Part shown: in pieces, positions 8,436 to 16,689 of the stretch
How the letters are laid out: each line of letters opens with the position of its first letter
Numbering within the stretch: position 1 is the first letter of the stretch
NCBI GenBank assembly: GCA_901538445.1
Contig: LR594584.1
Coordinates: forward strand, 3,505,586-3,569,585
Reading direction: 5' to 3'
Source of the DNA: Gemmataceae bacterium
GTDB taxonomy: Bacteria; Planctomycetota; Planctomycetia; Gemmatales; Gemmataceae
DNA: 64,000 bases
Position numbers and translations under genes: made by a program
Notes under the pieces: model-generated
Told to the model about the DNA's origin: nothing
Seen by the model: the letters and a program-made list of their open reading frames with translations, nothing else
The model's database searches: none

Positions 8436-9434
8436 ATGGCCGGGGAACGGTACTTCGTCGGACTGGACGTGGGCGGCACCACCATGAAGTGCGCCGTGGT
8501 CAACGACCACGGGCACCCGCTCTCGGCCCCCGCGGTCATGGACACCCACCCCGAGCGCGGCCAGGACGCCGGCCTCGAAACCATGTGCGAGACGATCCGC
8601 CGGGCCGTCGCCGCCGCGAACCTGACCCTCGACGACGTCACCGCCATCGGCGTTGCCACCCCCGGCCTCATGGACATCAAGGCCGGGCTCATCCTCGACC
8701 CGCCCAACCTCAAGCCGTGGAAGAACGTCCCGGTCCGCGACCACATCAAGGGCGTGTTCAAGAAGCCCACCGCGTACCAGAACGACGCGAACGCCGCGGC
8801 CTACGGCGAGTTCTGGGTCGGGGCCGCGCAAGAAGCGAAGAGCATGGTGCTGTTCACCCTCGGCACCGGGGTCGGCGGCGGCATCATCATCAACGACGTC
8901 ATCATCGAGGGCGAGCACAGCCACGGCGGCGAACTCGGCCACCTCCGCATCGACACCCCCGACCGCGGCCGCATCTGCGGGTGCGGGGCGCGGGGGTGCC
9001 TCGAGGCCTACGCCAGCGCCACCAACGTCGTCCGCCGCGCCCGCGAGGACATGGCCGCGTACCGCGGCACCACCAAGATGCGGCAGTACTACACCGCCAA
9101 CGACGACGTGTTCACCGCCCGCGTGATCTTCGACCTCGCGATGGGCGGCGACGAACTCGCCATAAGGGTCGTCGACGACACCGCCTACTACCTGGCCCTC
9201 GGCGCGTCCGCCCTCATCTCCACCGTCGACCCGGACATGATCGTGTTCGGCGGCGGGATGGTCGGGGCCGGCGAGCGGTTCCGGTCGCTCATCGACGGCC
9301 ACGTCAAGCGGCTCGGGCTCACGTACCCCACCAAGTCCGTGAAGATCACGTTCGCCAGCCTCGGCTCCGACGCCGGGTTCATCGGGGCCGCCGGGTGCGC
9401 CCGGCTCCTGGTGCAGCAGGCGAAGCCGGCGTGA
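8436..9434 (+). CDS. glk: ROK-family glucokinase
   Basis: Encodes 332 residues. GLDVGGTTMKCAV (8-20) is the phosphate-1 ATP motif, GVATPGLMD and LGTGVGGGIIIN are ROK signatures, and CGCGARGCLEAYAS (about 180-193) is the ROK zinc-binding motif. EGEHSHGGELGH carries the sugar-contacting glutamate and zinc-ligand histidine. It should phosphorylate glucose, or a related hexose, with ATP in the cytoplasm. There is no DNA-binding domain, so it is a kinase rather than a ROK repressor. It is convergent with, and separated by one base from, the oxidoreductase that follows. Confidence 0.92.
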   Translation: MAGERYFVGLDVGGTTMKCAVVNDHGHPLSAPAVMDTHPERGQDAGLETMCETIRRAVAAANLTLDDVTAIGVATPGLMDIKAGLILDPPNLKPWKNVPVRDHIKGVFKKPTAYQNDANAAAYGEFWVGAAQEAKSMVLFTLGTGVGGGIIINDVIIEGEHSHGGELGHLRIDTPDRGRICGCGARGCLEAYASATNVVRRAREDMAAYRGTTKMRQYYTANDDVFTARVIFDLAMGGDELAIRVVDDTAYYLALGASALISTVDPDMIVFGGGMVGAGERFRSLIDGHVKRLGLTYPTKSVKITFASLGSDAGFIGAAGCARLLVQQAKPA

Positions 9435-9435
9435 G

Positions 9436-10461
9436 TCAGTTCACCGCCACCGCCCGGCCGGTCTTCACCGACTCGCACTCGCGGTGGCACAGCACCAGCG
9501 CGTCGCGCGCGAGTTGCCCCGACAGCAGGTCCGGTTCCGTGCCGCTCGCGACCCCGTCCACCGCCGCCTGAATCTCGTCGGCGAAGGCGCTGAGCGGGTC
9601 GCCCCCGCCCGAGAGCGCCGGCTGCGACGACTTCCCGTCGGCCGTCAGAAGCGTCAGCGGCGTACCGTCCGAGTTGTAGACCAGGCTGGCCCGTTCGAGG
9701 AAGATCTCGAAGCCGTGGGCGAACGGCCGCCCGCCCATGCTCACCGCCCCGCTCGAGCACGTCACCGCCGGCCCGCCCGGTCCGTAGAGGTACGAGGTGG
9801 TGAGGTAAGTGACCGCGTCCTTTTCCACCGTTCCCACGGCGAACACCTGCTTCGGCACCCCGCACACCAGCCCGATGAAGTGGGTGTCGTGGATGTGCAG
9901 ATCGACCGCGGGGCCGCCGGTCTTCGCCGCGTCGCCGATGTCGGCCGACCAGTCGGGCTTGGCGATCACCCGCTTGAAGTGCGCCGCGACCAGTTTGCCG
10001 TATTGTCCGCCGCGGATCGCCTCGGCCGCAAACTTGAACTCCGGGAAGAACGGGAGGACATGGGCAACCATCAGCAACTTCCCGGACGCTTTCGCGGCGG
10101 CGACCATTGCGTCGGCATCGGCCGTCGTCAGCGCAATCGCTTTCTCGACAAGCACATGCTTCCCGGCCTTGAGCGCCTGGATCGCGAGCGAGGCGTGCTG
10201 ATCGGTGACCGTGCAAATGTCGATGAGGTCGATTTCCGGGTCTGCGAGCAGGTCGACGACATTTGCGTACGCCTTGATGCCGGCGAGATCGACGTGCCCC
10301 GGCTCCGGGCCGAAGTTCCCGCGGGTGTTCCGCCAGTCGCCCGCGAGCTTCGCCCGGTCCCGGCTACAGACGGCCGCAACTTTCGCGCCCCGCAGACGTT
10401 GCGACGCGAGGTAGTGAATCCGGCCCATGAAGCCGAGACCGACGATGCCGATGCGGACCAT
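9436..10461 (-). CDS. Gfo/Idh/MocA family oxidoreductase
   Basis: Encodes 341 residues. MVRIGIVGLGFMGRIHYLA is the N-terminal Rossmann GxGxxG motif, and GKHVLVEKAIALT contains the EK(P) motif typical of the family (the lysine is catalytic). VDLHIHDTHFIGLVCG is the conserved substrate-domain helix with DxxxH. It should be an NAD(P)-dependent sugar or cyclitol dehydrogenase, with unknown substrate. GAGGGTA six bases before the ATG acts as the ribosome binding site. Planctomycetes carry many paralogues of this family, often secreted; this one has no signal peptide. Confidence 0.92.
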   Translation of the reverse strand: MVRIGIVGLGFMGRIHYLASQRLRGAKVAAVCSRDRAKLAGDWRNTRGNFGPEPGHVDLAGIKAYANVVDLLADPEIDLIDICTVTDQHASLAIQALKAGKHVLVEKAIALTTADADAMVAAAKASGKLLMVAHVLPFFPEFKFAAEAIRGGQYGKLVAAHFKRVIAKPDWSADIGDAAKTGGPAVDLHIHDTHFIGLVCGVPKQVFAVGTVEKDAVTYLTTSYLYGPGGPAVTCSSGAVSMGGRPFAHGFEIFLERASLVYNSDGTPLTLLTADGKSSQPALSGGGDPLSAFADEIQAAVDGVASGTEPDLLSGQLARDALVLCHRECESVKTGRAVAVN

Positions 10462-10909
10462 GTGCTACCCTCGTGTGTCGGAGGAGTCTGGCGTCAGGAT
10501 AGGCGGTCGGGAAGCGAGTGGCCGTCCGACGACCGGACCGATGACCAAATCCCGCGACGTCCGGGAGTTGAAGCGGAACGGCGGATTCGAGTCGGGGTTG
10601 GATTGTCCGCCGGCGACGTAACTCGGCGCGGTTTCTGGACTTTTTTGGTGCGGGATCGGGAACTCCCGGATACGGTGTGCGTCAGAAGTAGTGTCGAGGG
10701 CCAAGCGAACTCGCCGAAGCAAGCCACAACCAACTGCACCGGCCCGGCTTGAAACGCAAGCCTCCAGCTCAGCGAACGCGGATTTCAGTCGCGAATCACG
10801 AAGTCGGTTGTCGGTTGACGGAACTCGAAGACCGCCGAAACCGTCGAACTGGTTCTTTCCCGCCTGCCGGCGTGCCTGATCGCACGCCGGCGAAACCTCG
10901 GAGCCTCAC
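10462..10909. other. Divergent intergenic region upstream of the DUF1501 gene
   Basis: This is a 448-base gap between divergent genes. It is less G+C-rich than its surroundings and contains several short stop-free stretches but no coding sequence that I believe. The last 45 bases hold a hairpin and the DUF1501 ribosome binding site. Confidence 0.5.
10866..10891 (+). promoter_or_regulatory. Leader hairpin before the DUF1501 gene
   Basis: The 10-bp perfect stem GCCGGCGTGC/GCACGCCGGC with a six-base loop (CTGATC) ends 18 bases before the start codon. The ribosome binding site GGAG (10900-10903) lies just after it. The hairpin could be a 5' mRNA stabiliser, a terminator remnant without a T run, or a translation-control element. 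I cannot tell which from sequence. Confidence 0.5.
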
Positions 10910-12268
10910 ATGTTCGGGACCACCGATCGTCGGCACTTCCTGCAGCACGCCGCGGCCAGCACCGCGGTCACCCTGCCCGGCCTGAACTTCCTCGCGAAGG
11001 TCCGCGCCGCGGCCCCCGAGATGAAGAAGAAGCAAAAGAGCCTGATCATCCTGTGGATGGCCGGCGGCCCCCCGACGATCGACCTGTGGGACCTGAAGCC
11101 CGAGAGCCAGAACGGCGGCCCGCACAAGCCGAAGCCGACCGCCGCCAGCGGCGTCGAGATCAGCGAGCACCTGCCGCTCGTCGCCAAGCAGTTCAAGAAC
11201 CTGTCGATCATCCGCTCGCTGAACTCGAAGGAAGGCGACCACGACCGCGGCACCCGGATGATGAACACCGGCCGCGCCCCGAACCCGCTGCTCGACTTCC
11301 CGTCGATCGGCTCGGTCCTGGCGTACTACCAGTCGCTCGACATCGAGGCGATGAAGAACGCCGACCTGCCGGCCTCGATCTCCGTCGGCGGCCCCCGCGG
11401 CGGTGCCGGCTTCCTCGGCATGAAGTACGCCCCGTTCAACGTCCAGAACCCGGGCACCCCGCCGGAAAACATCGCCGCTCCCGCCGGGATCGACGAGGGC
11501 CGCATGGCCCGCCGCGCCGCCCTGTTCAACCGCGTCGAGGGCAGCTTCAGCACCAACATGCCGATCGACAGCAAGACCGGCAAGCCGATGGTCCTCGACG
11601 CCGCCCAGGCCCACAAGGAAGTGTACGAGAAGGCCCTGAACCTCGTCGTCTCCACCCGGAAGGACGTGTTCAGCCTCGACAAGGAACTCGACGGCAAGCC
11701 GATCGACCCGAAGCTGAAGGAAGAGTACGGCAACGACGGGTTCGGCCGCTCGGCCCTCCTCGCCCGTAAGCTGGTCGAGGCCGGCACCGCCGCCGTCCAG
11801 ATCACCCTCGGCGGGTGGGACCTCCACGCCAACACCCACCAGACCCTCGCCACCCAGCGCCTCCCGGTGCTCGACAAGGCCATGGGCACCCTGGTCAAGG
11901 ACCTCGAGCAGCGCGGCAAGCTGAAGGACACCGTCATCGTGTGGATGGGCGACTTCGGGCGCACCCCCCGCATCAACCAGAACGCCGGCCGCGACCACTG
12001 GAGCCGGTGCTGGTCGGTCGTCCTCGGCGGCGGCAACATCAAGGGCGGCGTCGCCTACGGGGCCACCGACAAGGACGGCACCAGCGTCTCCGAGAACGAG
12101 ACCAGCGTGCTCGAACTGTTCGGCACCCTCTACAAGGGCCTCGGCATCGACCCGACCCCCGAGACCAACGCCAGCGTCCGCGACAACCTCGGCCGCCCGT
12201 ACTACATCGCCGGCGACAAGCCGAACGAGAAGACCGGCAAGCTCTGGATCCCGGACCTCGTCAGCTGA
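10910..12268 (+). CDS. DUF1501 family protein, Tat-exported
   Basis: Encodes 452 residues. The N-terminus contains DRRHFLQHAAASTAVTLPG, a twin-arginine-type signal (R-R-x-F-L), so the protein is probably exported folded. LIILWMAGGPPTIDLWDLKP is the typical DUF1501 opening, related to the alkaline phosphatase/sulfatase fold, and VIVWMGDFGRTPRIN...GRDHWSRCWSVVLGGG near the C-terminus is the signature segment with metal-type Asp and His residues. DUF1501 genes are abundant in Planctomycetes, often beside DUF1800/DUF1553 partners; none is adjacent here. The enzymatic activity is unproven. The gene is followed by a strong terminator. Confidence 0.93.
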   Translation: MFGTTDRRHFLQHAAASTAVTLPGLNFLAKVRAAAPEMKKKQKSLIILWMAGGPPTIDLWDLKPESQNGGPHKPKPTAASGVEISEHLPLVAKQFKNLSIIRSLNSKEGDHDRGTRMMNTGRAPNPLLDFPSIGSVLAYYQSLDIEAMKNADLPASISVGGPRGGAGFLGMKYAPFNVQNPGTPPENIAAPAGIDEGRMARRAALFNRVEGSFSTNMPIDSKTGKPMVLDAAQAHKEVYEKALNLVVSTRKDVFSLDKELDGKPIDPKLKEEYGNDGFGRSALLARKLVEAGTAAVQITLGGWDLHANTHQTLATQRLPVLDKAMGTLVKDLEQRGKLKDTVIVWMGDFGRTPRINQNAGRDHWSRCWSVVLGGGNIKGGVAYGATDKDGTSVSENETSVLELFGTLYKGLGIDPTPETNASVRDNLGRPYYIAGDKPNEKTGKLWIPDLVS

Positions 12269-12285
12269 TTCGGCTAACAACCACG

Positions 12286-12317
12286 AAGCCCACCGGCACT
12301 CGCCGGTGGGCTTTTTT
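12286..12317 (+). terminator. Rho-independent terminator of the DUF1501 gene
   Basis: The perfect stem GCCCACCGGC (12288-12297) / GCCGGTGGGC (12302-12311), extended by AA/TT pairs, has a four-base loop and is followed by six T residues. It lies 20 bases after the stop codon. This is the clearest intrinsic terminator in the window. Confidence 0.92.
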
Positions 12318-12399
12318 CGTTGACTGCCGGGCCAGTGCTGCCGTGTCCCGCGGATCGCTCACCGCGGATCCATTCGGGGGACCAGAAGGAGCGCCGCTT

Positions 12400-12559
12400 G
12401 GTTCCGGAGACGATGCGATTGGTTCTGGGGAGTCGACGATGGTTCTGGAGAGTTGGGCGTGGTTCTGGAGAGTTTTCGTTGGTTCTGGAGAGTTTCGGGT
12501 CTTTCTGGAGAGTTTTCGTTGGTTCTGGAGACCCCACCCCCCACTTCCCCCAGAACCAT
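12400..12559 (-). repeat. Iterated 20-nt element, copy 1
   Basis: On the + strand, units starting with GGTTCTGG recur at 12421, 12441, 12461, 12481, 12501 (as CTTTCTGG) and 12521, exactly 20 bases apart, with a degenerate GGTTCCGG at 12400. The conserved core is GGTTCTGGAGAGTT. The array ends in a 39-nt module (12521-12559) bounded by GGTTCTGG and its complement CCAGAACC, which can fold into a hairpin. That module is identical, in reverse orientation, to 30736-30774. Unit order and unit variants also match copy 2 almost base for base. The element sits between convergent genes, after the DUF1501 terminator. I recognise no known repeat family. Confidence 0.9.
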
Positions 12560-12598
12560 TTCCCGCCACACTTCATTATGCCCTACCGGGCAGCTAAC

Positions 12599-13117
12599 TC
12601 AACTTTTTGCGGCCGCCCGCCAGTGGCTCAGCGTGTCTTGGCTGATGGCGAACCGGCGAGCGGCGACCCCCTCCAGGAACTCCAGCAGGTGCCTCGCATC
12701 CTCGCGCCGGCCGAGGAGCCGCAGGCACGTCAGCACGCGGGTGATCCGCAGCCAGTTGTGGTTCGGGTGCGCCCAGACGCCCAGGTTCGGCGATTCGGCG
12801 AAGCAGAACGCGCCGGACGGGTCGCGCTCGACGCTGACGAACCGGAGCCAGCGAGCGAACGCCGCGTCGAGGTTCGCACTCAGCAGCGGGTCGGACGGCC
12901 AGCCGGCAATGATCGCGGGGGTGAGGAGAGGAGCGGTCGGGTTGTACGCGCTCGGCTTGTCGTTGGGGAACACCCACTGGATGAAGTCGTGGACCTGCTC
13001 CCAGGTGTCGTCGGGCCAGTCGAGGACCGCCTGGAAGCTGTGCCCGCGGAGGTTGTGCGCCTCGCCGCGGTAGAAGGCGAGGAACTCCTCGTCCGTGGGC
13101 TTCGCGTGGGTCGACAT
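12599..13117 (-). CDS. Opioid growth factor receptor (OGFr)-domain protein
   Basis: Encodes 172 residues beginning MSTHAKPTDEEFLAFYRGEAHNLRG. The segment FLAFYRGE...DWPDDTWEQVHDFIQWVFPNDKPS (about 12-55) matches the conserved N-terminal region of the eukaryotic OGFr family (F-Y...E..HDFIQWLFP). Bacterial proteins of this kind are annotated as 'opioid growth factor receptor-related'. Trp residues and a helical C-terminal part (RVLTCLRLLGRREDARHLLEFLE) fit the all-helical fold. Its function in bacteria is unknown. It lies six bases downstream of the metallopeptidase gene in the same direction, so the two probably share a transcript. Confidence 0.8.
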   Translation of the reverse strand: MSTHAKPTDEEFLAFYRGEAHNLRGHSFQAVLDWPDDTWEQVHDFIQWVFPNDKPSAYNPTAPLLTPAIIAGWPSDPLLSANLDAAFARWLRFVSVERDPSGAFCFAESPNLGVWAHPNHNWLRITRVLTCLRLLGRREDARHLLEFLEGVAARRFAISQDTLSHWRAAAKS

Positions 13118-13123
13118 GAGAGG

Positions 13124-14008
13124 TCACCGGAAGAGGGCCGGGTCGAGTTCGGCGGTGTGCGCGTCGAACCCGACGGTGAAGAACTCGTCGAGCTTGGCCT
13201 TGGTCGCGTTCCCGGTCCGCATCCCGGCCGAGAACGACGCCAGCCGCTGCTCTGCGGTCCCGTGGTTGAAGCTCTCGGGCCACGCCTTCCGCCCCATCTT
13301 CTGCATGATGCGGTCGTCGCCGATCGCGCGGGCCGTCTTGAGCGCGTCCTCGACGTCGCCGGGCTTGATAAATTTGAACTTCTCCTGCCCGTGGTACGCC
13401 CACACGCCGGCAAGGTAGTCGGCCTGCAACTCCAGGCGGATCGAGTACTCGTTCTCCTGCCGGGTCTTCCGCTTCGCATCGACCCGGGCCGAGTAGCCGA
13501 GCAGGTTCTGGACGTGGTGGCCGTTCTCGTGCGCGATGACGTAGGCCTGGGAGAACTCGCCCTTCGACCCGCCGAGCTTCTGCACGAGTTCGTTGAAGAA
13601 CGACGGGTCGAGGTAGATGGTGCGGTCGGCCGGGCAGTAGAACGGGCCGACGTCGGACGGGGCGAACCCGCACCCGCCGGTGTTGACGCCCGAGGAGAAC
13701 AGGACGAGCTTGGCGTTCTGGTAGCGGACGTTGCCGTACCGGTTCGACGGCTTGCCGAACTCGTCGCGCCACACGGTCTCGATGGTGCCGAGCACCTTGG
13801 ACACGAACGGCTTGTAGTTGTCGGCGGGCGGCGGCCCCTCTCGCTCCTGACCCCCGCCGGTCATGCCGAGTTTGCTGACGTCCACGCCAAAGATGAGGCC
13901 GATGATGACGATCAGCAGCCCGCCCCCGCCCGCGATCGCACCGCCCGTCGCCCGCATCCCCCGCCGGTCTTCGACGTTGCCGCTCTCGGGTGCGCCGCTC
14001 AGGTCCAT
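13124..14008 (-). CDS. Putative neutral zinc metallopeptidase (YpfJ/PF04228 family)
   Basis: Encodes 294 residues. The start at 14008 gives MDLSGAPESGNVEDRRG, with GGAG eight bases upstream; the frame is open further upstream without a good start. A single membrane segment, GGGGLLIVIIGLIFG, lies at about 26-40. The family core follows: CGFAPSDVGPFYCPADRTIYLDPSFF, then QAYVIAHENGHHVQNLLG with HENGH as HExxH, and ELQADYLAGVWA, the third-ligand region. It is likely to be a membrane-anchored protease with its catalytic part outside the cytoplasm; the substrate is unknown. Length and motif order match the family. Confidence 0.93.
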   Translation of the reverse strand: MDLSGAPESGNVEDRRGMRATGGAIAGGGGLLIVIIGLIFGVDVSKLGMTGGGQEREGPPPADNYKPFVSKVLGTIETVWRDEFGKPSNRYGNVRYQNAKLVLFSSGVNTGGCGFAPSDVGPFYCPADRTIYLDPSFFNELVQKLGGSKGEFSQAYVIAHENGHHVQNLLGYSARVDAKRKTRQENEYSIRLELQADYLAGVWAYHGQEKFKFIKPGDVEDALKTARAIGDDRIMQKMGRKAWPESFNHGTAEQRLASFSAGMRTGNATKAKLDEFFTVGFDAHTAELDPALFR

Positions 14009-14111
14009 GTGGTAACTCCAGGCTGGTGCGGGCAGGCGGAGTCGCGGCGCCCGCGTGATCGGATCGGATGCGATTTTGATGCCGGGAACCCGGCGCGTCA
14101 AACGGGAACCG

Positions 14112-14492
14112 CTACGCCCCGGGCTTGAGGGCCACGGCGAACCGCTGGAGGTCTTCGAGGTCCACGAATTCGAGGGCGTGGATGTGGGTGGCTTCGAGCA
14201 CGACGGGGCACGCCATGCCGGCCTCGAACGACTCCTTCCACCGGGTGATGCACACGCACCACCGGTCGCCGGGCTTGAGCCCGGGGAACCCGTACATCGG
14301 GAAGGGAGTCGAGAGGTCGTTGCCGATCTCGCGCTGGTGCGCGAGGAACTCGGCCGTGACCTGGCAGCAGATGGTGTGGAGGCCCTCGTCGTCGGGGCCG
14401 GTGTCGCAGCACCCGTTCCGGTAGAACCCGGTGAGCGGGCTCGTGGAGCAGGTCTGCAGCGTGCCGCCGAGGACGTTCTTCGCGTTGGGCAT
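14112..14492 (-). CDS. DUF2237 family protein
   Basis: Encodes 126 residues and starts MPNAKNVLGGTLQTCSTSPLTGFYRNG. The family pattern is plain: N-V-L-G...C-S...P-(L/M)-T-G-(F/W)-x-R-x-G-C-C, then GNDLSTPFPMYGFPGLKPGDRWCVCITRW and a C-terminal PVVLEATH. Conserved cysteines (CS, GCC, CC, CVC) suggest metal or redox chemistry, but no function is established for DUF2237. The protein is of normal length and complete. Confidence 0.9.
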   Translation of the reverse strand: MPNAKNVLGGTLQTCSTSPLTGFYRNGCCDTGPDDEGLHTICCQVTAEFLAHQREIGNDLSTPFPMYGFPGLKPGDRWCVCITRWKESFEAGMACPVVLEATHIHALEFVDLEDLQRFAVALKPGA

Positions 14493-14551
14493 GGTGGTCT
14501 CCGGGACGCATCGGTTCCCAGGAGCCGTTTTAGGCACGGGCGGCCGCCGCG

Positions 14552-15379
14552 TCACGCCGCCCGGGACCGGGTTTCGCGCCGCACCGCGTCCTCCGCGAAC
14601 ACCTCGGAGGCCACCGCCCCGCGGCCGGTGCGGATCCCCTTTGACACCAGCATGCGGCGGCGGAGCTGCCGGAACGGCACCGCGACGAGCCGGTGCATCT
14701 GGAGCCACACGGGGATCTCGGGCGTCGGCGCGTCCTCGGCCGAGCCCGGGGTGCGGAACACGTGCTTCGCGAGGTGATACCGGTCGCCAGCGCACAGCGC
14801 GGCGAAAACGCGGTCGATCCCGGGGATCCAGCGGACGCGGGGGTGCGTCGCGTCGAAGCAGATCTGGAAATCGACGAGGTACGGGCGGCCGTCGCGGCCC
14901 ACGATCACGTTCTCCCGCTTGTGGAGATCGACGTACGCGATTCCGCGGTCGTGCATCGCACGGAGCGTGGCGCGGAGCATCGGGAAGAAGTGCGGGCCGA
15001 CCACCTCGTCGCTGGCGAGCGGGTGCCCGGGGATGTACTTCCGCGCGACGGCGTTGCGGTGCAACTTCCCGTTCGCGTACACCGGCCCGAGCGGCTTGGG
15101 GATGGCGTCGAGGTCGGCGAGGCGACTGAGGGCCCGGTGCTCGCGGGCCGCGAGCCGGCGGCCGAGCCACTGCGTCGAGACGCCCAGGATCGGCTGCGTG
15201 CGGTTGAACTTGCACACGATCTGCCCGACCGGACCCGAGTACAGCGCGGTCGCGGCCCACGAGTCGTGCTTGTAGATTTCGGTCCGAGTGAAAGTCATGC
15301 CATCGACCGTGACCTCGGCGGGCGGGTCGCTGGCACCGAGGGCCCGGAACAGCGGGGGACGCGGTCGCGCAGCGGTCAT
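14552..15379 (-). CDS. Protein-kinase-fold protein (lipopolysaccharide-kinase-like)
   Basis: Encodes 275 residues. The segment AMHDRGIAYVDLHKRENVIVG (about 148-168) has the kinase catalytic-loop form D-x-H-x-x-N-(V/I)-(I/L)-V, and RPYLVDFQICFD supplies the metal-binding aspartate (DF-Q in place of DFG). Upstream, the lysine in GQIVCKFNRTQPI could be the ATP lysine. This combination resembles the Kdo/RIO/lipopolysaccharide core-kinase group rather than Hanks Ser/Thr kinases. The C-terminal part is basic (PFRQLRRRMLVSKGIRTGRG) and may be membrane-associated. A role in phosphorylating lipid or envelope sugars is inference. Confidence 0.7.
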   Translation of the reverse strand: MTAARPRPPLFRALGASDPPAEVTVDGMTFTRTEIYKHDSWAATALYSGPVGQIVCKFNRTQPILGVSTQWLGRRLAAREHRALSRLADLDAIPKPLGPVYANGKLHRNAVARKYIPGHPLASDEVVGPHFFPMLRATLRAMHDRGIAYVDLHKRENVIVGRDGRPYLVDFQICFDATHPRVRWIPGIDRVFAALCAGDRYHLAKHVFRTPGSAEDAPTPEIPVWLQMHRLVAVPFRQLRRRMLVSKGIRTGRGAVASEVFAEDAVRRETRSRAA

Positions 15380-15500
15380 TCGCCGACTCCGGTTCGTGTC
15401 GCAGGGACTCCATATCCCGCATCGACTTCCGGGGCTGGCGAACTCGCGAAATTACGGCGAAGTGTGGCGGCTGGCGCGACCGTGCGAGGTGGCGGGTTCT

Positions 15501-15550
15501 GAGCGTTCGAGCCCCGGGCTTATTCCGGGGCTCGAACGCTCGAGCTTTTT
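15501..15550. terminator. Long perfect hairpin downstream of malate dehydrogenase
   Basis: A perfect 17-bp stem, 15501-15517 against 15525-15541, has the seven-base loop GCTTATT and lies just past the mdh stop (15550-15552). A T run (15546-15550) follows the stem on the + strand, whereas the minus strand, on which mdh is read, has no T run after it. It can end or protect the mdh message as a hairpin but looks like an intrinsic terminator only in the + direction. Confidence 0.65.
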
Positions 15551-16554
15551 CAGCTCGGGAGCAGGTCCTTCACGACCTCTTGCTCCTTCAACAATTCGTC
15601 GAGGGTGGCCTTGAACTTGGCCTGGCCGAATGCGTCGAGCTTGAGCCCCTCGACGACCTTCCAGTTGCCGTCGCCGCTCGTGGTGCAGGGGTAGCCGAAC
15701 ACCAGCCCGGCCGGCACGCCGTACTCGCCCTTCGACACGACCGCGGCGCTCGTCCAGTCGCCCGCCGGCGTGCCCGTCACGAAGCTCTTGACGTGGTCGA
15801 TGGCCCCGTTCGCGGCCGAGAACGACGACGACACCTTCGTCGTGTCGATGATGAACTTGCCGCGGTCCTGGTTGGCCGGCACAAAGGTGCCCTCCAGCCA
15901 GGCGCGGTCGGTGATGACGTCCGTCACCGGCTTGCCGTTGATTTTGGCGTTGGTGAAGTCGGGGTACTGGGTGTTCGAGTGGTTACCCCAGATGGTCATG
16001 CAGGTGACCGCGGCGTTGGGCACTGCCGCCTTCAGAGCGATCGCCGAGACGGCCCGGTTGTGGTCGAGCCGGGTCATCGCGTGCCACCGCTCGGCCGGCA
16101 CCTCGCGGCCGTTGCGTTGCGCGATGAGGCAGTTCGTGTTGCACGGGTTGCCGACGACCAGGACGCGCACGTCGCTCGCGGCCTTGGCGGCGATCGCCTT
16201 GCCCTGGCTCACGAACCCGGGGCCGTTCTTGCGGATCAGGTCGCTCCGCTGCTCGCCCGGCCCCCGCGGGGCCGCGCCGACCAGGACCGCCCAGTTCGCC
16301 CCGTCGAACGCCTTGTTCGGGTCGTCGGTAATGACCACGTCCTTGAGGGTGGAGAACCCGCAGTCCTGCAGCTCGTACATCGCCCCTTCGAGGTTCTTCA
16401 TCGCGGCCGGCGCGATCGACGCGGGGAGCTCGAGCAGTTGCAGAACCACCTGCGTGTTCGGCCCGAACACTTCGCCCGACGCGAGCCGGACGATGAGGCT
16501 GCTGCTGACGCGACCGGCCGCCCCGGTCACCGCGACGCGAACGACTTTCGACAT
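15550..16554 (-). CDS. mdh: Malate dehydrogenase (cytosolic type)
   Basis: Encodes 334 residues. The enzyme interconverts malate and oxaloacetate with NAD(H) in the TCA cycle. AVTGAAGRVSSSLIVRLASGEVFG is the N-terminal NAD-binding motif of the MDH type 2 (cytosolic-like) branch, VVGNPCNTNCLIA and MTRLDHNRA are the conserved active-site region, and TIWGNHSNTQYPDF holds the catalytic histidine. In the mobile-loop segment GAAPRGPGEQRSDL, one position that is often Arg or Met is Ala, which may affect substrate choice. The gene is complete and monocistronic, with a hairpin after it. Confidence 0.94.
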   Translation of the reverse strand: MSKVVRVAVTGAAGRVSSSLIVRLASGEVFGPNTQVVLQLLELPASIAPAAMKNLEGAMYELQDCGFSTLKDVVITDDPNKAFDGANWAVLVGAAPRGPGEQRSDLIRKNGPGFVSQGKAIAAKAASDVRVLVVGNPCNTNCLIAQRNGREVPAERWHAMTRLDHNRAVSAIALKAAVPNAAVTCMTIWGNHSNTQYPDFTNAKINGKPVTDVITDRAWLEGTFVPANQDRGKFIIDTTKVSSSFSAANGAIDHVKSFVTGTPAGDWTSAAVVSKGEYGVPAGLVFGYPCTTSGDGNWKVVEGLKLDAFGQAKFKATLDELLKEQEVVKDLLPS

Positions 16555-16689
16555 GAGACGCCCCGTAGTTTGGAGAGCTGTTGGGTGGTGGAGTTAGCCT
16601 AGCGACGCAGCCCCGCGGCGGCGAACTTCGGCTTGATGCGGGCGGGTGACCAGTTATAAGCCACCACCCATTCAATCACGGACCCCGCG

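Noticed and set aside
12421-12580. The iterated array as a CRISPR array
   Set aside because: Unit spacing is 20 bases and the units are nearly identical end to end, with no unique spacers, and no cas genes lie nearby.
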